Source: Triticum aestivum
Lineage: Eukaryota > Streptophyta > Magnoliopsida > Poales > Poaceae
Direction: 5' to 3'
DNA length: 64,000 nucleotides
NCBI RefSeq assembly: GCF_018294505.1
Contig: NC_057795.1
Location: 229,690,643-229,754,642, forward strand
Part shown: piece after piece, positions 41,962 to 51,899 of the stretch
How positions within the stretch are numbered: the stretch's first letter is position 1
Layout of the letters: each line of letters starts with the position of its first letter
Notes under the pieces: model-generated
Database searches by the model: none
What the model saw: only the letters and a program-made list of their open reading frames with translations
Told to the model about the DNA's origin: nothing
Program-made: the position numbers and the translations under genes

Positions 41962-42683
41962 ATGACCTCCCAAATCTCCATGGTCGCCGCTGAGTACCAG
42001 GTTAGAGCCATCACCAGCGATCAGTTCATCGTCATCTACACACGTGGATCTGTGACGGTGAAAGCATGGCTTGCTCGCTTCCTATGCATGTTCAACAGTT
42101 CAACGGATGAGTGGGTCGCTGGGCTAGATGTTGAGTACACCACAGTCCTGGGACGAGAGAAGGATCTAAAGGACGAAGAGAGGAAGAAGCCCGCCGTGAT
42201 CCAGGTTTGCGTACATAACGTTTGCTTGGTCTACCACATATGCCATGCTGATGTTGAGTGCCAGGATTTTAAGAACTTCCTCAAGGACAAAAGAGTGAAA
42301 TTCGTTACTGTAGACTTTAAGAACGACAGGGATTTCCTGCGTCAGATAGGTCTCGTTGTAGGCCAGCCCTTCGATCTCCAGAAGGCAAGCCTGGTGTCCT
42401 CCTCTCAACCCTCAATGTTGACCCTGGCAGCAGCCATGATTGATCCTTCGTACGCTAAACTGAAGAAACCTCATCACGAGTTTCATCATGCATGGGAGTC
42501 GAAGACATTAGATGAAGATCACATCCTGTACGCAGCAATGGATGCCTACCTTTGTTTAATATCTACAAGGGTTGGATGAAGAAGCAGAGCCCAGTGTCCA
42601 GTTCAAGCAAAGAAGCGTCAGTGAAGAGGAAGAGGAAGAGGGACGAGGACGAAGTCGAGGACGTGGACTCGGACTCCAAGTAG
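41962..42683 (+). pseudogene. Werner/RNase D-type 3'-5' exonuclease, copy 3, near-intact with C-terminal frameshift
   Basis: The ATG at 41962 (CCATGACC context) opens 205 codons. Exo I is G-L-D-V-E-Y (D56, E58). The following strand reads V-I-Q-V-C-V-H-N-V-C-L-V-Y-H-I. Exo II region is F-V-T-V-D-F-K-N-D, and Exo III is Y-A-A-M-D (Y190, D194). The whole catalytic set (DEDDy) is therefore within the open frame. One C present in copy 2 is missing near 42556. This shifts the frame and ends the protein at 42579, replacing a tail of about 40 residues that would be Lys/Arg and Asp/Glu-rich and end at TAG 42681-42683. The product could still fold and be active but would lack the basic tail. It could also be regarded as a shortened gene rather than a pseudogene. 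Confidence 0.8.
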
Positions 42684-43018
42684 GTGGCAGTGCCGTCGCT
42701 CATGCTGGTTCTACTGCAGTGTCAAGCGGACTAGTTGCTTAGTTTATTTTCAAGGGTGTGTTGTGCTGAGGCCCCAGCAGAACTATGTTTATGTTCTTTC
42801 TCGTTATTTGAACTCTTTAGTACGTACAGTAGTACTGGTACTATGTCTTACTACTGTTCTTCTTGCAATTGGTATTACTGCTCGTATCTTCGTGTTACTA
42901 CTATACTTAATACGTTCGTACTAGTACTATAATTTGGGTCAGTCGATTTGTGAAAGAAGTTCGACGGAGCGAAGGAAGAAGACGGCAGAAGAGGTGGAAG
43001 AAGCCCTTCTAGCCATCC
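42684..43018 (+). other. 3' flank of exonuclease copy 3
   Basis: It aligns with the flank of copy 2 to about 42830. Beyond that, TAGTACT-rich sequence. No gene. Confidence 0.45.
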
Positions 43019-43480
43019 ATGTTGCATCAAACGGCTCACAATAGTCGACTAACCCAAATTGCTCCTTCAAATTGCAGGATCCATGTAGCATTCAAGGTCT
43101 CGAAGGTAGATTCTGCGTCCGCACCCGGTTTGCGGGCTCGACGCACGCGCGACCGGCTTCCGCCGCGACAGCCACCATGCGCGCCTCCTCCACGCGGGCG
43201 GAGATGACAATGACACGCTAGTTCCTCCTCGCCGGCGTGCTAGAGCACGTGGTTGTCCTCCTCTTCGTATGCTGCGTGCATAGACGCGGCTCCAGCAGCT
43301 GATCATGTGCTTGGCAGCGCAGCGGCATCGCGAGGAGGGACTGCAGACGACATGAGCGGGCGAGCCTTCGGCTTCATGGCACAGGGATGGCGGCGACACG
43401 GCGGTGATGGGCGAGAAATTGTTGGCCGGAGCAGGCGGGCGCCGGCATGCGCAACGGCGGTGGCGGCATATTGATGAGTG
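43019..43480. other. GC-rich segment with overlapping frames
   Basis: The longest frames are a minus-strand 110-codon frame (43399-43067) and a plus-strand 73-codon frame (43253-43474). Neither shows a domain, and both are Arg/Ala/Pro-rich. It may be a decayed gene 5' end. Confidence 0.3.
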
Positions 43481-43849
43481 TGCGTGTGGGAGCTTACTTT
43501 AGTTTTATATAAGGTTGGTCAAACTTAAATGAAAATCGTGCTAGTACACATAAACATTAGACTTAGGCAGCGCTTTTATTAGTTAGTACCACAGCCACAA
43601 TACGGAATCCTGTGCAAGCGCGTGAACCGCGGCCGCGCGGTCGATCGAACGATGCGTCACCGTGTCACGCTCGAAGGACATCCATCGAACCTTTTTGTGT
43701 GTCTGAAAACAATCCCCGAATATTACTCAACTTTTTTTCCCTGGGAAAGTTCTTGACGCTGCAATATTTCTATATATTTGAATTTAGCTCCAGTTCGTGT
43801 TTATTTGGATTTGGATGTTTTAGGTGCGCCCTAGTTTTTTTAATATTGA
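43481..43849. other. Spacer without recognised genes
   Basis: AT-rich sequence from 43690. Nothing recognised. Confidence 0.35.
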
Positions 43850-44840
43850 TTTTGTGTGTGTGACTGAGAGAGAACATGTGTATGTGTCCATATGTGTGTT
43901 GTGGCGGAAGGGCAATGTGGAGACGGTGTGCGTGTGATACAGACATAGAGAGGTGTGAATGTGCAAATGATCATGCATGAGTGAGACATAGACAGACGCC
44001 GATACGTTGTGTATACATGAGAGAATGGTCTTCTAGTTTACTTGTATGTGTGTGTGTGTGTCTGTGTGTGTGTGTGTGCGTGTGTGTGAGAGAGAGAGAG
44101 AGAAAGAGAGACACAGAGAGAGAGGAGCATCCGTAACACAACAACCATCTCTCTCGATTCGTCTGTCCCTCGCACGATCGCATGCAACACATGCATCAAT
44201 GCGCACATTTTGACACCCTCACCCGGCCCCTGCCCACCTCAAGGCCCGCACAATCTCTTCGTGAATACCCATTTCTCTCCTTAGGTTTGTTTTCTCTCAA
44301 TATCTGACACACACAGACACACACACACACACACACACAGACACACACAGCACAACACACACACACACACCCTCCCCCGAGCACACAATTCATCCCCATC
44401 CAAGGTTATACGGCGACCACTCTCGCTTGTGCTTCTTTGCACCCCAACATGCACAACACCTCAATCTTCAAAGAGGGCATCGAGCAGATCGAAGACGGCG
44501 ACTAGACCGCACTAGAGAATGCGGGGCCATTTGGAAGCAGGGTGATGTGATGACGGCTGACTAACTCCTCCCCCCACCCTCTCTCTCTCTCGCACAAAAT
44601 TACCAATCCCTCTCTCCCCCGCACAAAATTATCAATCCCTCAACCCACGAGATCCTTCCCCTCTTGTCCATGTTTTTCCAGCTCTCTCATCAAACATGTT
44701 GTCTCTTCTCCTTCCACGTATACAGAATTCGGATGCACACGCATCTCACGTATATTACATGTCTCCATCTTTCTCACAGACCTAACTTCTTCCTCTCTCT
44801 TTCTCTCTCTATCTCTCTCTCTCTCTCTTTGTCTCGTTAG
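43850..44840. repeat. Low-complexity block: GT/GA, then CA, then CT tracts
   Basis: (GT)n(GA)n runs at 44044-44125, (CA)n at 44307-44371, (CT)n at 44571-44592 and 44795-44833. The second half is roughly the complement of the first, so the block could fold on itself around 44200. It is the first part of element B by analogy with A and C. Frames in it are artefacts. Confidence 0.7.
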
Positions 44841-45228
44841 GTTTGTCTCCTACTCTCTCGTCCACATACATACAATCTTTCCTGCCCTATCTCCTCCATC
44901 TTCAAAAGCTCTCTCTGCACGTTTCATTCACACATTGGTATATGTCAAAATGTTGCTTCTATAATGGCTGATGTAGAGTTATGGTTGGTTTTGTTGCATC
45001 CTACAAAGTAATAACTATGAAATGCATTTAGATTCTCATTTGACTGGGATTATGTGAGTTTGAGCATGTTGTGAAGTACTATAGACCTTGTATACATCTT
45101 GGAATTCGACAATGATTGTAACTATTGAATTGTATAGACCATTACATTCGAAGTCAATAGCCTAATATATTTATTTCACAATTTCAACAAATGATTAGTT
45201 CACTACAAACTAAGAAAACAAATGTGTA
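44841..45228. other. AT-rich stretch before element B leader
   Basis: No gene. CACTACAAACTAAGAAAAC at 45201 resembles a CACTA start only for its first nine bases. Confidence 0.4.
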
Positions 45229-45470
45229 CTCCCTCCGTTTTTATTTAAGTCCGCGTATTAGCATTGGTCAAAGTCAAGTTTTGTAAATTCTCAGAAAGCT
45301 TATAACAAAAAATATTAACATATATAATAACAAATAAATACCATTAGATTCATTATTGAATGTACTTTCACATCATACATATTTGTTATGGTAAATGTTT
45401 ATATTTTTCTATAAACTTGGTCAAACTTTAGGAAGTTTGACTTCAGTCAAACCTAATATGCAGACTTTAC
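45229..45470. mobile_element. Stowaway-type MITE, right end decayed
   Basis: TA then CTCCCTCCGTTTTTATTTAA. The interior has TTGGTCAAAGTCAAG at the left and CTTGGTCAAACTTTAGG at the right, near-complementary arms. The right end has lost GGGAG. Confidence 0.6.
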
Positions 45471-46262
45471 TACTACTACTCGCTAGTTGCTTAGCCGAAT
45501 CACTCAACACGCCACACGGGGAGTTCAGTGTCACAAAATTTTGAGGTCGGCGGGAAAATCTCCCGCGACCCTGATTTAAGCAGTGGGAAGTTACCATCAT
45601 AGCCTTCGAAACAGTCCTATGGATGACGCTTGGTAGGGGGCTGTTTTCGTAACTTCAGGTTCACCCTACCCAGCCAACCCCACCCCGCACCCAGAGTAGT
45701 ACACCTGAATACTCCCCATTTTCTATCCCCACCGCAAAATAGACTTCTCCATGGCACCGCAGCCTTCGTGCTCCTCCCCTTTACATCGGCACACTTGTCC
45801 ACCACAGCGCATCTGCCTCATCGACAACCTCGTACGCCGCACTGGAGCCGGTCCACCGTCGTCGTCATACACGGAGCCTCTTTCCCGGCATCGTCCTTCC
45901 ACGGTCTCGGATCTGCTTCCCGAAAGCCGACGCCAAGCGCAGAAGTGCCACCGTTGTGGACAATGAGCTGACTCCCGTTGCCGACCATGACTCACAAAGG
46001 CCGCTGCGGCCATCGTTCTCCTCCTCGATTGGTAATGTGTGTATTGAATCACTTAGCAGTACATGTGCAGTTCCAATTTTGTTCATACCTACCCTTCAAA
46101 TTTCCTGGGTGCTATTGTTCCCGTAAAAGTAATTGGTTATAGCCTCCATTGTCCAACAAAATATCAGCTTGTAATTGTGCGTCGTTCCTGTATCGCGCTG
46201 TGCTTGGGTAGGTTTTTCATCTGCAACCAGTAGTGTGGCAAATGATGGAAAGTTTTTTAGAA

Positions 46263-46455
46263 CTAGCAAGATGGCCATGCGTTGCACGCATCAAGATGCA
46301 TTTGTATGAGTAGTTTATCTTGTGGGAGAAAAGTATGAAAGAGGGAAGGCCTTATTTGCAAATCTAGAGAGGGGTATGGGTATCTTTTTGCAAAATTCCC
46401 ATTTGTTTCCTTCCTATCTGTCAGATATAAATCGGACGGCCTATATTGCAAGAAA
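46263..46455 (-). mobile_element. Helitron copy, 3' end intact, 5' end eroded
   Basis: On the minus strand it ends with the hairpin GATGCGTGCAACGCATGG, then CCATCTTGCTAG (CTAG = 46263-46266). It aligns with the 241-bp family to the TTGCAATATAGGC block. The expected 5' TC...CTCTTATAA end is replaced by A-rich sequence. Confidence 0.75.
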
Positions 46456-46636
46456 AAAAAGTATAGAGAAAAAAAGTAGACAGTAGAGAAGTAGAGATAA
46501 ATAGTAAATATTAAATATAAAATAAATATAACAGTAGAGAAGAGAGTAGAGATAGCAAAGACGTCGGGAAAGGATCGCGCGCGCGGGAAAAAGCGGCCGG
46601 GCATGCGCTAGTTTTGGTGCGTGGTGTCCGGCGCGC

Positions 46637-46647
46637 TTTATAAAATC
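46637..46647 (+). promoter_or_regulatory. TATA box of the AP2/ERF pseudogene
   Basis: TTTATAAAATC, about 110 bp before the presumed start region at 46752. Confidence 0.5.
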
Positions 46648-46751
46648 CAACGCCCTCCCACCGCTTTGTGCCTTGCCACCGCTCTCTCCCCGCTCTATGC
46701 CTCGCCACCGCTCTCTCCCTGCTCTTTCTCGCCTCGCTGCCGTCGCTCCAC

Positions 46752-47337
46752 CATCCGCCGCGTCGCCGGGAAACTTGGGGATACCGCGGCGTCCGCGCGT
46801 GCCCCTCCTGTGGCTTCTCCGTCGAGATCCGGTTCCGCGGGATGCGCCTCGACCTCAGCAATTTCGACACTGCCAACGAGGCCGCCCGTGCGTACGACGC
46901 GGCGGCGTGGCGCCTCCGGTGGCCTCATAGAACATTGAACTTCCCCAACGTGCACACTTGGGAGTGGGCGCAGGAGCTCGCACTTCTGCCGCGGCTTAGC
47001 ACCGACGAGGATCGTCGCGACAACCGGAGGCGGGAGCACCGTCTCGGCGTCGCCGAGATGGACGAGGAAGCCATGGCGCTGTGGCGCCAACACTTCCCAT
47101 AGGACATCATCAACGAGCGTGAGTTCTACGCGCAAAGGAGGGCGGAGAGGGATAAGAGGAGGGCAGAGCGAGCCGCCTATCGCGAGGACAAGCATAGGAG
47201 AAAAGCGGATGCTCAATTCAACATGAGGCTAGGAGCAACAGTCGCCCTGGGAATCCGACGACGATCGGTACCTTCACGCCTACAGTCAGACGTCGGAGGA
47301 GGACATAACCAAGGAGGAGTCGGACGACGAGGAGTAG
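46752..47337 (+). pseudogene. AP2/ERF-domain transcription factor-like pseudogene
   Basis: An AP2 domain is readable at about 46779-46956. It begins G-Y-R-G-V-R, then F-S-V-E-I-R-F-R-G-M-R-L-D-L, then F-D-T-A-N-E-A-A-R-A-Y-D-A-A-A-W, and ends N-F-P-N-V. The family binds GCC-box or DRE-type DNA. The C-terminal part is charged and helical (E-R-D-K-R-R-A-E-R-A-A-Y-R-E-D-K) and ends in an acidic tail. Damage: a probable start ATG has lost its G (CACCATCCGCCG at 46750), CAG has become TAG at 47100-47102, and a one-base shift before S-P-W-E-S-D-D-D puts the acidic tail in another frame, ending TAG 47337. Highly similar single-domain AP2 genes are, to my knowledge, abundant in Triticeae genomes. An ORF from 46668 also reads into the domain but starts in leader-like sequence. 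Confidence 0.72.
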
Positions 47338-47574
47338 TTGAATTATCTTTTTTTATCTATCTATGCTGAGAACTATCCTCTACTCTCTAGTCTCTAGTTC
47401 TCGTTCTCAGTACTATAAACGCTTTTTTAAAGTGACACGCATTGTGATTGTGTTGGAGATGCTCTAACATGGCAGACGAGTGCTTTAATGTTGCCCACAA
47501 GATGCGCGAGTATTACTAGTAGTATATTTTTCTTGCCATGTTGAGATTTTAAAACCACGAGTGCGAACATGCAG

Positions 47575-47670
47575 AGGAGCAATGAAGACCAAACACGGGA
47601 TATTGGGGACATCTTCAAGGAGTGTGGCAACTTAAACAGGAGCTGCACCAAACTTGTAAAATGAGCTTTG
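47575..47670 (+). pseudogene. Element B gene, decayed middle exon
   Basis: It follows a CATGCAG acceptor and precedes a GTAAGT donor. The peptide R-S-N-E-D-Q-T-R-D-I resembles element A exon 3. A TGA lies in that frame just before the donor, so the exon is broken or the frame differs. Confidence 0.4.
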
Positions 47671-47970
47671 GTAAGTAACACCCTTTCAATTACTTTCGTT
47701 TAGCCTCGTGTTCTTCGATGTGTATATGTTGTAGTTTCTGTTTCTCTTAAGCGTGGTGTTCTTCGATGTGTAATAAGAAGAGTCTTAATTGTCCTAATGC
47801 TTTCGTTTTTAGCTTGATGTACGAAGTGGGTGTTCTCACCTTGTAGTCTGTTTTTATATTATTTTTTTCCTTTTGAATTCACTTCTCCGAGTTTTGTTTA
47901 TCTTGCTTCTACTAAATGGATCTAGGTTGCTCTGAGTATTGATCTAACAAAGAAGTAACTTCATGTCAGG

Positions 47971-48356
47971 ATGCAGTTCCTGCGAGGAGGGAAGTATGGT
48001 CAACCTCAAGATCATGTTTCCAAAATGAGGCCGGATTACACACAAGGTGTCAGTTCCCTAATGATGCTGGATTAGACACAAGGTGCAAATTCCTAGATGA
48101 TGCTGGATTACACACAAGCCAGGTGGAGTCATCAGTTGTTCATGTCCTCGTGGCATTAGTAAAGGCTGAAAGAAAGCGTGCAGCAGCCCTTGAGAATGTA
48201 GTTGAGTTCCTGAAGAAGCAAAAAGAGCAATCAGATGCTCTCTTCACCCAAGCCAAAGAAGGGATGGAAGAAGCCAGAAATAAGCTAGCAGAGGCAGAGC
48301 AGGCTAGGCGTCTCCTGCTATCTAAAACTGTTTTCAATACAAAATTTCCTTCATAA
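47971..48356 (+). CDS. Element B gene, last exon: 13-residue repeats and coiled coil
   Basis: The exon follows a TCATGTCAG acceptor. The frame is open for 128 codons to TAA 48354-48356. After S-T-S-R-S-C-F come three near-repeats (N-E-A-G-L-H-T-R-C-Q-F-P, then N-D-A-G-L-D-T, then D-D-A-G-L-H-T). A long charged coiled coil follows (A-E-R-K-R-A-A-A-L-E-N-V-V-E-F, then A-K-E-G-M-E-E-A-R-N-K-L-A-E-A-E). It is related in plan to the last exon of element A. Function unknown, probably a transposon-encoded dimerising protein. Confidence 0.5.
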
Positions 48357-48928
48357 TAGCTAGGTTCAAATGTTTATCCAGTCAGCATGCCTGTTGTCAT
48401 GTCCGTGCAACTACTGATGTTGCACAAAATGTTTTTTTCGGGTCATGTAATAACAGCAATTACTTTCCAAACAATAACAGACGAAGCATTGGACATGGTA
48501 TAGTTCACGCGCAAGCCCGACATTCCAAGTTCAACTTCCACATCAAACTCGTGTTCATAGATATGTGCACATTCATACATAATGTCCACAACCATGATTC
48601 ACTTCAAAGCCAAAAAATGTGAGGAGAGTTATAAATAAAGGAAAACCTCTACTAGTTCCTACTACCAGTGCGAGCACAACAAGTCAAGACCATGCGTAAA
48701 TTAATTATATTTTAGTCATTTTTTGTGTTCTAAAATGCCTCCCGGATCACGGAAGGACATGTTGTCGGCACACGCGTGGATTCAATGAAGGCAGGTGAGG
48801 CAGACTTAAGCTGGTTGCACGCGGCGAGGAGGCGTGCTCAGCCGGGCCTGCAGCGAGTGCGACCCTCTTGGTCGGCGCGCCGGTTCAATGCCTGTGCTAT
48901 GAGAGGTCGCGTCCGTGTCAGAGCAATC
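48357..48928. other. Spacer right of element B
   Basis: No gene or complete element was recognised. There is a GC-rich patch at 48780-48910. Confidence 0.4.
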
Positions 48929-49056
48929 ACTCCCTCCAGTCCTTTTTTGTTTGGGTATAACAAAATCTCGTTTTCCATTCACATTTTACAAGTAAAATTC
49001 ATGGACAAACTTTGACCCAAAGTATGATGGGGACTAGTAAACCAGAATGGAGGTAG
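48929..49056. mobile_element. Stowaway-like MITE, decayed
   Basis: CTCCCTCCAGTCCTTTTTTG at the left and ACCAGAATGGAGGTAG at the right. The interior has AAAACTCA/TTTGACCCAAAG-type words. No clear TA on the left side. Confidence 0.5.
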
Positions 49057-49846
49057 TAGTTTTTTTTAATCAAAGAAGGGTTTCCCCTTCCGATTTTCAT
49101 TACTGAAAACCAGCATCTAAATCTAAACCATAGTATTTGCCTTAGAACAACCAGGTTCAACATCTAGCAACATAAACTCATACAACCATACGCCAAGGAG
49201 GTACGTAGTACTATGAATTCCATTTCCGCTCCATACCAATAGTTCTAAAAACTACTTACTACTTATAACGCGCCATTGAAAATCGGAACTCTTAACCCCC
49301 TAAAAAATGATATTTTAAATGTGGCTACTCGATCTGTGGGAACTGGCGAGCCACCACGCTCCAAGTCGTTCACCTGTGGTCCCGACCATCAACTCCTACG
49401 GATCAAATTATTACGCGAGCTGACTATTCCTACAAAGGTGCCCCGCCAGGTACCCGGTACCCGCGAATGCAGCAATCGTGCACCTAGGGTTTTAGGGTTT
49501 ATTTGTTAACGTCGCCTTTACATAACACTCATGTGTGCAAGACAGCGAAAGGCCGACTGCGTGCGTGCACCTCTTCTCTTCGTATATGTACTCCACCATT
49601 TGTCTGGTGTCCAAAAAATTGTAATAACTACTAGCAATGTGCCAATGCATTGCCACACGATCAAAGTATATTAATACATATTCACCAATTTGATAGAAAA
49701 AAAGTCTAGTTTTGAAATACGTATATCACTAAAAATATGTTATGTTTCACTCAAAATATATTCCTTTGGCGGTTTTGATGAGATAAGGCAGGAATGTTGT
49801 TGGTTTCAAGATTCGAGAAGTGGTATATGTATAATTTCTACTCTTA
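49057..49846. other. Spacer with a Helitron-like end
   Basis: A Helitron-type 3' end of another family occurs inverted at 49632 (ACTAGCAATGTGCCAATGCATTGC). Otherwise nothing was recognised. Confidence 0.4.
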
Positions 49847-50037
49847 CTCGCAAGATGCCCGTGCGTTGCAGAACATCAAGATCTTGAGAAAAGGATGAAC
49901 GAGGGAAGGCCTTATCTGCAAATGTGGTGAAGAGTGCGGGTAAATTGCCATATTTTCCTTCCTATCCATCAGATATAAATCAGACGACCTACATTGCAGG
50001 ATGGCAGGCCCACCATCATCACCAACTCTATTTTTTA
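49847..50037 (-). mobile_element. Helitron copy, inverted partner of 50038-50278
   Basis: The minus strand aligns with the 241-bp family, with the CTAG end degraded to CGAG. Several blocks match (ATAAATCAGACGACC..., AAGGCCTTATCTGCAAAT complement). It lies head to head with the next, intact copy, sharing the TCCCTACTCTTAT boundary. Confidence 0.7.
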
Positions 50038-50278
50038 TCCCTACTCTTATAAAAAGCATTGTCGGTGATGATCGTGTGCCTGCCATCCTGCAATATAGGT
50101 CGTCTGATCTATATCTGACGGATAGGAAGGAAACTATGGCAATTTTGCAATAAGATACCCACACCCCTCTCCACATTTGCAAATAAGGCCTTCCCTCGTT
50201 GATCCTTTTCCCCCACAAGATAAAGTACTTATACAAATTCATCTTGATGTTCCGTGCAACGCATGGGCATCTTGCTAG
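50038..50278 (+). mobile_element. Intact non-autonomous Helitron (241 bp)
   Basis: It starts TCCCTACTCTTATAAAAAG after A and ends with hairpin CCGTGCAACGCATGG then GCATCTTGCTAG before T. These are the three Helitron hallmarks: 5' TC, 3' CTRR with a nearby hairpin, and A/T insertion. It has no coding capacity. It is the reference copy for 9123, 17527, 18350/30687, 46263 and 49847. Confidence 0.85.
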
Positions 50279-51150
50279 TTGTTGCAAAAAGCCCATGTGC
50301 GTGTGAGAGAGAGAGAGGGAGAGTGGAGGAGGACGGAGTGCATGTGTGACAAAGACACAAGGAGTGTGTGTGCGATAGGTATCAGCTTAAAATGAGGCAA
50401 TAGTGTGTGTGTGCACGATCGAGAGGGCGTGTCTCAAGAAGGGAAGAAAAATCTACATAGATACAAGGAGCGGGAGAGAGACATGTATGCGATAGTGGAA
50501 GCACGAGTGTGCGGGTGTATAAACCTATCTAGAGGCTAGCTAGTCGATAAATGTTTGTGAGAGAAATATGAGTCGGGGTGCAGAAGCGAGAGTTTTGTGT
50601 GTGAGAGAGAGAGACGGTAGTCGGGAAGGGGAGTGGAAGCAGGAGTTGTGCGTGTGTGTGTCTGTGTGAGAGAGAGAGAGAGTATACGGTAGTCGGGGTT
50701 GTCTGATCGGTAAATAAATGAATAATGCCAGTCTGGGATGGAGACGAAAAGGAGACCGCAACAAATGTTGTGTCTACAGGAGAGAGAGAGAGAGTAATTT
50801 TAGTGGTATGAGTCATATGTAGAGACATATAGGGTGTCTGAGAGAATCCCGTAGAGAGAAAGACAAAGTGAAAGACGAGTGGAGACTGTGTGTGTGGCGG
50901 TGAAAAAGAAAGCTTAGGTACCGAATGATACCAGAGAACAGTAGAGACGTGGGAGATGATGAAAACCGTGTAATGTATAATGATAGGGAGAGTGTGACAC
51001 TTCTCAAGGGAGACGTCGAGAGACCATGTTTGCGAGGATAGGAGAAACATGAAGTGAGCGTGCGGGTGAGCTGGAGAAAAGAGAGTGATAGCTACCTGAA
51101 GGAGCATGCATGCGAGAGATGGGCATGAAAGGAGTGAACAAAAAAGGGAT
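50279..51150 (+). repeat. GT/GA low-complexity block of element C
   Basis: GAGAGA tracts near 50306, 50604, 50668 and 50782, GTGTGTG near 50650. The long minus-strand frame through it (51245-50529) is Ser/Leu/His-rich because of the repeat and is not a gene. Confidence 0.65.
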
Positions 51151-51690
51151 TCAAATATTTGAATTCGAGATGATGATACATGTAATCCATACTCGAACCA
51201 AAATTGATCTATCAAACATGCATACTCATATGAATTCACGCACATCTATGTTATTTAATATGTAGATATTACTGATCCATACATTTTAGTAGAACATAAT
51301 TTGGTTATTTTTTTTCGAATTCAACCTTAAGATTTTGAGATCGTTGTATTTGTAAATCATATTATACATATAAAGGAGCAGAATTCTTTGTTGTGCTTTT
51401 GAAAGTATATATAAAAAATGATGTATATAGAATGTAATTCCAATTGAAAATGGATCCCGCCCGAAAAAAATAGAATACAAACGGGATTCAAATTGAGTTG
51501 GCATGGTAAACGTGCACTCTGCAAAAATTGAACGAAGCGGGGAAAGTCACAGTAACCGCCCGAAACCAAAATCTGCGAGATGGAAATTACTACTGCCTAT
51601 CCCTGCCACGCAAAGCCTATCTACTGGATTTCTATATGTTTCGATAGGGGTAGGTTTGTAATTTCACCCAAACGTGGCGTAACCGCCCCT
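51151..51690. other. AT-rich stretch of element C
   Basis: No gene. AATTTGAATCC-type words recur (51150, 51485). Confidence 0.4.
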
Positions 51691-51711
51691 CACCCGGATT
51701 CATACACGGTG

Positions 51712-51721
51712 GGCGCCAAAA
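51712..51721 (-). promoter_or_regulatory. E2F-like site 1, element C
   Basis: The minus strand reads TTTTGGCGCC, matching the E2F consensus TTTSSCGC. It is embedded in a repeated module ATTCATACACGGTGGGCGCC. Confidence 0.5.
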
Positions 51722-51778
51722 CACAGTGTGTCCTCGGCTGAAATCGACTCCCTCCCCGATTCATATTCATACACGATG

Positions 51779-51788
51779 GGCGCCAAAA
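51779..51788 (-). promoter_or_regulatory. E2F-like site 2, element C
   Basis: TTTTGGCGCC again, after CATACACGATG, 67 bp from site 1. Confidence 0.5.
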
Positions 51789-51899
51789 ACAAACTCTCAT
51801 CGGCAAATATTCGGTGTATGCGAGATTACCGTCCTATCCCCAACCGACTAATATTGTTGTGATGTAGTAGAAATTTGAAACGGGGGCTAAGTTTGTAAA

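Larger units (their letters stand above)
45540..48356 (+). mobile_element. Element B: degenerate relative of element A, split by later insertions
   Basis: It has the same order as A: a GCGGGAAAATCTCCCGC motif, a C-rich leader (45660-46031, ending in a GTAATG donor), an N-E-D exon at 47575 and a coiled-coil last exon. A Helitron (46263) and an AP2/ERF pseudogene (46637-47337) sit in what would be its first intron. No GGGCC array or CACTA terminus was found at its right side, so the 3' end is lost or different. Confidence 0.5.

Noticed and set aside
43971..44399. Frames of 67-73 codons with runs of Thr-His or Cys-Val
   Set aside because: They are translations of (GT)n and (CA)n microsatellites.
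45201..45219. CACTACAAACTAAGAAAAC as possible left terminus of element B
   Set aside because: The match ends after nine bases, and no matching right terminus was found for B.
46621..46938. Alternative plus-strand frames over the AP2 region (46621-46938 and 46673-46930)
   Set aside because: They are shadows of the AP2 domain frame, which is the only one with family motifs.
50529..51245. 238-codon minus-strand frame rich in Ser, Leu, His and Thr
   Set aside because: It runs through GA/GT low-complexity sequence, and its composition follows the repeat. It has no domain or plausible promoter.
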